DNA from: Marinobacter salexigens
GTDB lineage: Bacteria; Pseudomonadota; Gammaproteobacteria; Pseudomonadales; Oleiphilaceae
Assembly: GCF_002806945.1 (NCBI RefSeq)
Contig: NZ_NIHC01000010.1
Location: 31,070-95,069 of the forward strand
DNA length: 64,000 nucleotides
Reading direction: 5' to 3'
Shown: piece after piece, positions 58,404 to 64,000 of the stretch
Layout of the letters: the number at the start of each line of letters is the position of its first letter
How positions within the stretch are numbered: position 1 is the first letter of the stretch
The notes under the pieces: generated by a model
The model's database searches: none
What the model was told of the DNA's origin: nothing
The model's input: the letters and a program-made list of their open reading frames with translations, nothing else
Program-made: the position numbers and the translations under genes

Positions 58404-58951
58404 ATGGCAGCAAAGCATGCGGGAAAAGCCTGGCTGGGTGTTTGTCTGGTATCACTTTTGACGGCCTGCTCCCAGGGCAGCGGTTTTTCTGATCTGGACA
58501 AGTTCATGGCAGACACCCGAGCCAAGCCCAGGGGGCACGTGGAGCCATTACCTGAGTTTAGCGCTTACGAGGCTTCAGTTACTCGGCAGCAGACAGGCGG
58601 GCTCCGTTTGAGCCACCGCTGGATGTTCAGCTGACTATGGTTGATGAAAAACCAATCAGTGATGTTGAGCCCAATCTGGATCGTCCTAAAGAGGTGCTTG
58701 AGAATTTTGATCTCAAGGATCTTGGCATGGTGGGTACGCTTCAGGGTGTGACTGGGAACCTGTTTGCACTGATCCGCGATAATGCGGGCGGTATTCACAG
58801 GGTTCGTGCCGGGAATTACATGGGGCAGAACTACGGCCGGATCATCGGCGTTGGTGAAACCCGTATAGAACTTATCGAAATCGTTCCCAATGGCCGGGGT
58901 GGCTGGGTAGAGCGTCCTCGCTCTCTGACCCTGGACGAAGACGCAGGCTAA
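58404..58951 (+). pseudogene. pilP: pilP, type IV pilus lipoprotein, split by an apparent 1-bp deletion
   Basis: The 5' part (58404-58634) encodes a signal peptide with lipobox LTAC (C22), then GFSDLDKFMADTRAKPRGHVEPLPEFSAYEA, a clear PilP start, but it then runs out of frame and stops. The 3' part, in another frame, continues as YSAADRRAPFEPPLDVQLTMVDEKP.. through GVHRV-like and IEIVPNGRGGWVERPRSLTL. The switch falls near 58575, where one T seems missing (gct-tca for gct-ttc-agt). The whole span is 548 bp; adding one base gives 183 codons including the stop, the usual PilP size. All flanking pil genes are intact. A sequencing error is possible. Confidence 0.9.
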
Positions 58952-58962
58952 GGAGCGACTTG

Positions 58963-61080
58963 ATGAAAACTGAAAGAAAAATGCATGTACAAAAAAGTTC
59001 GGGGTCGAGGCTAGCGATGTTCAGAAAACTCAATGTATACGTCAGCGTGATTGCTTTTGGGTTGTTATCCGGCCTGGCCAGTGCGGTCACGCTGGAAGAC
59101 GTGTCGTTTTCATCGCTACCGGGAGAGCGCCTGGAAGTGACACTGAAATTTGATGGTCAGCCGCCCGAGCCGTCGGGTTACACCATTGAGCGTCCGGCCC
59201 GCATCGCCGTGGATTTGCGGGACACTACCAGTGGGCTCAACACCCGGAGTATCCCACTCGGGTCGGGCAACGCCCAGAGCATGACAGTGGTAGAGACAAA
59301 GGATCGCACTCGCCTGATCTTTAATCTGGTGGAGCTTGCGCCATACGAGACCGTCAGAAACGACAACTCGCTGGTAATGACGATTGGTGGCGAGACTGGT
59401 GCCGGTGCGAGTGTTGCCAGCTCAACCGGAACAGCGGCCGCGTCTGCACCCGCCTCCGCGCCAAACAGCTTGGCCGGCGTTGATTTCCGTCGTGGTAAAA
59501 ATGGCGAGGGTCGTGTCATTGTTGATCTGGGAAGCGCCAGCGCGCCGGTAGACCTGTCTGAGCTGGGTGGCAAAATCCGCCTCACCATGGACGGGATTTC
59601 CGTGCCAGCTGATCTGCGTCGTCGCCTGGATGTAACCGACTTTGCAACACCGGTAAGCCGCATTGACACTTTCGTGGAAGACGGTAATGCGGTGGTGGAA
59701 ATCCGCCCTGAAGGCAATTATGACTATATTGCTTACCAGTCGGGTAGCCAGTTTACGGTCTCCGTTGAAAAGCTGACTGAAGAAGAAGCTGAAACCCGCC
59801 GTGAGCAGAAGTTCCCGTACTCCGGAGAAAAGCTCTCCCTGAACTTCCAGGATATTGAAGTTCGATCAGTGCTTCAGTTGATAGCGGATTTCACCGGCTT
59901 GAACCTGGTTGCCAGTGACACGGTAGGTGGCAGCATCACTCTGCGCCTGCAGAACGTTCCCTGGGATCAGGCGCTTGATCTTATCCTGAAAACCAAGGGG
60001 CTGGATAAGCGCCAGATCGGCAACGTGTTGCTGGTGGCGCCGGCCGATGAAATTGCAGCACGTGAGAAGCTTGAGCTTGAGACTACCAGGCAGATTGCAG
60101 AACTCGCACCGGTTCGTCTGGACATTGTCCAGATTAACTATGCCAAGGCTGCTGATATCGTTGCTCTGATCAAAGAAGATCAGGAACTGATCTCAAGCAG
60201 AGGCTTCGTGTCTTCTGATGCGCGCACTAATACCATCAGTGTTCGTGAAACAACGGAGAAACTGGAGGAGATTCGTCGGCTCATTTCGACATGGGATGTG
60301 GCAGTCCGCCAAGTTTCCATCGAAGCGCGTATTGTGCGGGCTCAGAATAATGTTTCTGAAAGCCTCGGTGTGCGCTGGGGTGGAGCGGCCTACAATGTGA
60401 GTGGCGATAACGTGGTGTCTGTTGGCGGCTCTTTGGGGACAGTCGGGGAAGCCAGGGATCTTGCAAGTGGTGGTACCGGTGGCATTACCTTCCCGGGTGC
60501 TCTGGCGGTTGATCTGGGTGTTAGCGGCGAAGGCGCCTCGTCGTTTGCCATCGGCTTTGGCAGCGATGACTTCCTGGTTGATCTCGAACTCTCTGCGCTG
60601 GAGAGCGATGGCAAGGCAGAGATTGTGTCTCAGCCTCGTGTGGTAACCGCCGATCGCCAAACAGCCTCCATCAAGTCCGGTCAGGAAATTCCTTATCAGG
60701 AAGCTTCCAGCAGTGGTGCGACCTCAACCGAGTTTAAAGAAGCCGTGCTGTCGCTTGAGGTGACTCCACAGATCACACCTGACGACAAAATCATTATGGA
60801 CCTTGCGGTAAACCAGGATTCCCGTGGTGAGGACACTGACGCCGGTCCCGCAATCAATACCAACTCTGTGACCACGCAGGTACTGGTTGCAAACGGTGAA
60901 ACCGTTGTGTTGGGCGGTATTTTCGAGTCCACCAACACGGAGACCACAACCAAGACGCCGTTCCTGGGTGATATTCCCTATCTTGGGCGGCTGTTCAAGC
61001 GGACTCAAACAACCGAGCTTCGCAGTGAACTCCTGATCTTCATTACACCGAAGATCATCAAGAACGATCTGATTCAGTAA
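58963..61080 (+). CDS. pilQ: Type IV pilus secretin PilQ
   Basis: About 705 residues from the ATG at 58963. A signal peptide (LNVYVSVIAFGLLSGLASA) precedes two AMIN-type domains (TLEDVSFSSLPGERLEVTLKFDG and VDFRRGKNGEGRVIVDLGSAS), a STN-like region (LSLNFQDIEVRSVLQLIADFTGLNLVASDTV), secretin N1 (KAADIVALIKEDQELISSRGFVSSDARTNTISVRET) and the secretin core (VSQPRVVTADRQTASIKSGQEIPYQ.. VTPQITPDDKIIMDLAV). It forms the outer-membrane pilus pore. Confidence 0.97.
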   Translation: MKTERKMHVQKSSGSRLAMFRKLNVYVSVIAFGLLSGLASAVTLEDVSFSSLPGERLEVTLKFDGQPPEPSGYTIERPARIAVDLRDTTSGLNTRSIPLGSGNAQSMTVVETKDRTRLIFNLVELAPYETVRNDNSLVMTIGGETGAGASVASSTGTAAASAPASAPNSLAGVDFRRGKNGEGRVIVDLGSASAPVDLSELGGKIRLTMDGISVPADLRRRLDVTDFATPVSRIDTFVEDGNAVVEIRPEGNYDYIAYQSGSQFTVSVEKLTEEEAETRREQKFPYSGEKLSLNFQDIEVRSVLQLIADFTGLNLVASDTVGGSITLRLQNVPWDQALDLILKTKGLDKRQIGNVLLVAPADEIAAREKLELETTRQIAELAPVRLDIVQINYAKAADIVALIKEDQELISSRGFVSSDARTNTISVRETTEKLEEIRRLISTWDVAVRQVSIEARIVRAQNNVSESLGVRWGGAAYNVSGDNVVSVGGSLGTVGEARDLASGGTGGITFPGALAVDLGVSGEGASSFAIGFGSDDFLVDLELSALESDGKAEIVSQPRVVTADRQTASIKSGQEIPYQEASSSGATSTEFKEAVLSLEVTPQITPDDKIIMDLAVNQDSRGEDTDAGPAINTNSVTTQVLVANGETVVLGGIFESTNTETTTKTPFLGDIPYLGRLFKRTQTTELRSELLIFITPKIIKNDLIQ

Positions 61081-61092
61081 TCGGAGTCAGAG

Positions 61093-61126
61093 AAAAAGCC
61101 GCCGCGATAAAACCGGCGGCTTTTTT
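61093..61126 (+). terminator. pilQ terminator
   Basis: aaaaagccgccg (61093-61104) and cggcggctttttt (61114-61126) form a GC-rich stem with a U-run, 12 bp after the pilQ stop. Confidence 0.92.
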
Positions 61127-61218
61127 GTGTCTGCAGATCTGTGGTGCTCATGCTGAAGCTTATGGAATCCTCAGCCCTGTGATATTCTCACCCGCCTGAA
61201 CATTATTGAGCGGAAGTT

Positions 61219-61785
61219 ATGTCTTTGCCCAAACGCATAGTCTTGGTTGGCCCCATGGGTGCAGGTAAAAGTACCATTGGCCGCATGCTTGCCCGGGAAT
61301 TAGGGTACAGGTTTCTTGATACTGACCGAATCATTGAGGAGCGTTGTGGGGCAAATATCCCATGGATCTTCGATGTTGAGGGCGAAGACGGGTTCCGACA
61401 GCGAGAAACGGCAATGTTGGAAGAGTTGTCCACTGAGTTTGAGACTGTGTTGGCGACCGGTGGCGGGGCTGTTATGCGCGCTGAAAACCACCCGCTTCTT
61501 AAAAAGCACTCGACGGTTATCTACCTGAGAACATCCGTAGAGCAGCAGGTGGAGCGAACACGCAAAGACAGGAACCGGCCATTGCTTCAAAACGACGACC
61601 CGGAAGGGGTTTTGCGTAGGCTGTTTGCTGTCCGGGATCCTCTATACACCGAACTTGCTGACATCATTATGCATACAGATCGCAAGAGCCCCCGGCTTGT
61701 AGTGCGCCAACTTGTTAATCGCATAAACCCGAAAACGCCGCGACATCAGAGGCAGATGCGAAAGGAGGGCCGTAACCATGTATAA
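61219..61785 (+). CDS. aroK: Shikimate kinase
   Basis: 188 residues. The P-loop is GPMGAGKST (11-19), with [30 protein letters not shown] (shikimate binding) and [11 protein letters not shown] following. It phosphorylates shikimate at position 3 in aromatic amino acid synthesis. The stop overlaps the aroB start by 8 bp, as in many gammaproteobacteria. Confidence 0.97.
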   Translation: MSLPKRIVLVGPMGAGKSTIGRMLARELGYRFLDTDRIIEERCGANIPWIFDVEGEDGFRQRETAMLEELSTEFETVLATGGGAVMRAENHPLLKKHSTVIYLRTSVEQQVERTRKDRNRPLLQNDDPEGVLRRLFAVRDPLYTELADIIMHTDRKSPRLVVRQLVNRINPKTPRHQRQMRKEGRNHV

Positions 61786-62875
61786 CGTGCTTCACAAACT
61801 TGGAGTAGAGTTGGGGGAGCGCAGCTACCCTATTGTGATCGGTGAAGGCATGCTGGGTGAGTATGATCTTTCCGGTTATGTTGGCGGCTCTCAGGTCATG
61901 ATTGTAACCAACGATGTGGTTGCACCCATGTATCTGGAAAAGGCCAAGGCCTGCTTTCCCGGCAAGGCTATCGATACAGTCGTGCTTCCGGATGGCGAAA
62001 AGCACAAAGACTGGCAGACACTGAATCTTATCTTTGATGCTCTTCTGGAGAACAAACACACCCGAAAAACCACACTGGTGGCGTTAGGTGGTGGTGTTGT
62101 TGGTGATATGACGGGTTTTGCAGCAGCCTCCTATCAGCGTGGCGTTCCGTTTATACAGATCCCTACCACGTTGTTATCCCAGGTTGATTCTTCTGTGGGT
62201 GGCAAAACCGGCATTAATCACCCCCTCGGGAAAAACATGGTTGGCGCCTTTCATCAGCCAGAGGCCGTATTGATTGACGCAGATACACTGCAGAGCTTGC
62301 CCCCGAGGGAAGTGTCGGCGGGGCTGGCTGAGGTTATTAAATATGGGCTGATCCGGGATACAGCTTTTCTGGACTGGCTGGAGCAGGAAATGGATCAGCT
62401 GGTAGCCTGTGACAGCAAAACTCTTGCAGAAGCCATATTCCGCTCCTGTTTGTGCAAGGCAGAGGTGGTGGCTCAGGATGAGCGGGAAAGCGGGGTACGG
62501 GCTACACTGAACCTAGGTCACACGTTTGGCCATGCCATTGAAACCTTTGCCGGTTATGGTAACTGGCTCCATGGCGAAGCGGTCGGTACGGGGATGATTA
62601 TGGCTGCCGATCTGTCAGCCCGGGAAGGGACCATAAGCCTGGCTGATTATGATCACGTTGTGCGTATTATTCGCAAGGCCAGCCTGCCTGAGTTGCCTCC
62701 GGCACAAATGACCCCTGCAGACTTTATGAGCCTGATGGCCGTTGACAAGAAGAATGTTGACGGCAGGTTGAGGCTTGTCCTGCTCAGAGCCCTGGGTGAA
62801 GCGGTGGTTACATCCGATGCATCGACGGAAAATCTCAAGGCGACGCTAAGCGCATTCTGCCATCAGCAAGGCTGA
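61778..62875 (+). CDS. aroB: 3-dehydroquinate synthase
   Basis: 365 residues, the usual length. The NAD region [49 protein letters not shown], the metal ligands in [19 protein letters not shown] and [11 protein letters not shown], and [15 protein letters not shown] are all standard. It converts DAHP to dehydroquinate. Confidence 0.98.
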   Translation: MYNVLHKLGVELGERSYPIVIGEGMLGEYDLSGYVGGSQVMIVTNDVVAPMYLEKAKACFPGKAIDTVVLPDGEKHKDWQTLNLIFDALLENKHTRKTTLVALGGGVVGDMTGFAAASYQRGVPFIQIPTTLLSQVDSSVGGKTGINHPLGKNMVGAFHQPEAVLIDADTLQSLPPREVSAGLAEVIKYGLIRDTAFLDWLEQEMDQLVACDSKTLAEAIFRSCLCKAEVVAQDERESGVRATLNLGHTFGHAIETFAGYGNWLHGEAVGTGMIMAADLSAREGTISLADYDHVVRIIRKASLPELPPAQMTPADFMSLMAVDKKNVDGRLRLVLLRALGEAVVTSDASTENLKATLSAFCHQQG

Positions 62876-62910
62876 TCCGGGTCAGTAACATTGAGTAGCA
62901 GGGATCTTTT

Positions 62911-64000
<1,090 letters not shown>

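Overview
This window looks like a chromosomal segment of a marine gammaproteobacterium close to Marinobacter (inference from gene content, protein sequences and gene order; no 16S rRNA is present). Gene order follows Pseudomonas-type chromosomes in several blocks: glnE-ilvE-[LPS core locus]-waaA; tolC/thiC/nudF/DUF1249/cpdA; rppH-ptsP; and hslU-hslV-SPOR-argS-priA-rpmE-maeB-mrcA-pilMNOPQ-aroK-aroB-AAA/DamX-like. No tRNA, rRNA, CRISPR array, insertion sequence or phage gene was seen.

Layout. 1-2.0 kb: the start of a MgtE-type Mg2+ transporter (cut by the window edge) behind a two-TM K+ channel with an RCK-like domain. 2.0-6.0 kb: glnE and ilvE. 6.0-26.5 kb: a large lipopolysaccharide core / O-chain locus of about twenty genes in several tight operons. 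It holds a DUF6165 protein, two tandem GT8 glycosyltransferases, an O-antigen-ligase-like protein, a GT9 heptosyltransferase-like protein, a Kdo kinase (KdkA), GT4, GT25, a truncated GT32 and a CDP-glycerol-transferase-like protein, an O-antigen-polymerase/ligase-GT2 fusion, LpxL, ManC, a YrbL-like kinase-fold protein, an SGNH-like protein, two GT4s, an ELM1-family protein, a second LpxL-like acyltransferase and WaaA. 26.5-32.6 kb: TolC, a TPP riboswitch and thiC, then nudF, DUF1249 and cpdA. 32.6-42.9 kb: metE/metR, gcvH, rlmI, a HAD phosphatase, rppH-ptsP and a patatin-like protein. 43-64 kb: the conserved hslUV-to-aroB block, with an extra Ig-like lipoprotein between argS and priA, and ending inside an AAA+/DamX-like protein as it enters a Pro-Glu hexanucleotide repeat.

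How the genes work together. The 6-26.5 kb locus builds and decorates the LPS core: WaaA adds Kdo, KdkA phosphorylates it, GT9/GT4/GT8/GT25/GT2 enzymes extend it, LpxL enzymes acylate lipid A, ManC supplies GDP-mannose, and two Wzy_C-type membrane proteins ligate or polymerise. pilMNOPQ encodes the type IV pilus alignment complex and secretin.

Most notable observations. (1) A dispersed palindromic intergenic element occurs three times, with an identical-length 53-nt core and outer stems that differ between copies yet stay self-complementary, always in the direction of the neighbouring genes. (2) pilP carries an apparent one-base deletion that splits it. (3) The LPS locus has a polymerase/ligase-GT2 fusion, a G9 tract inside kdkA, and a GT32 remnant with a broken DXD. 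(4) Two hydrolase-like proteins (SGNH and patatin) have altered nucleophile positions.
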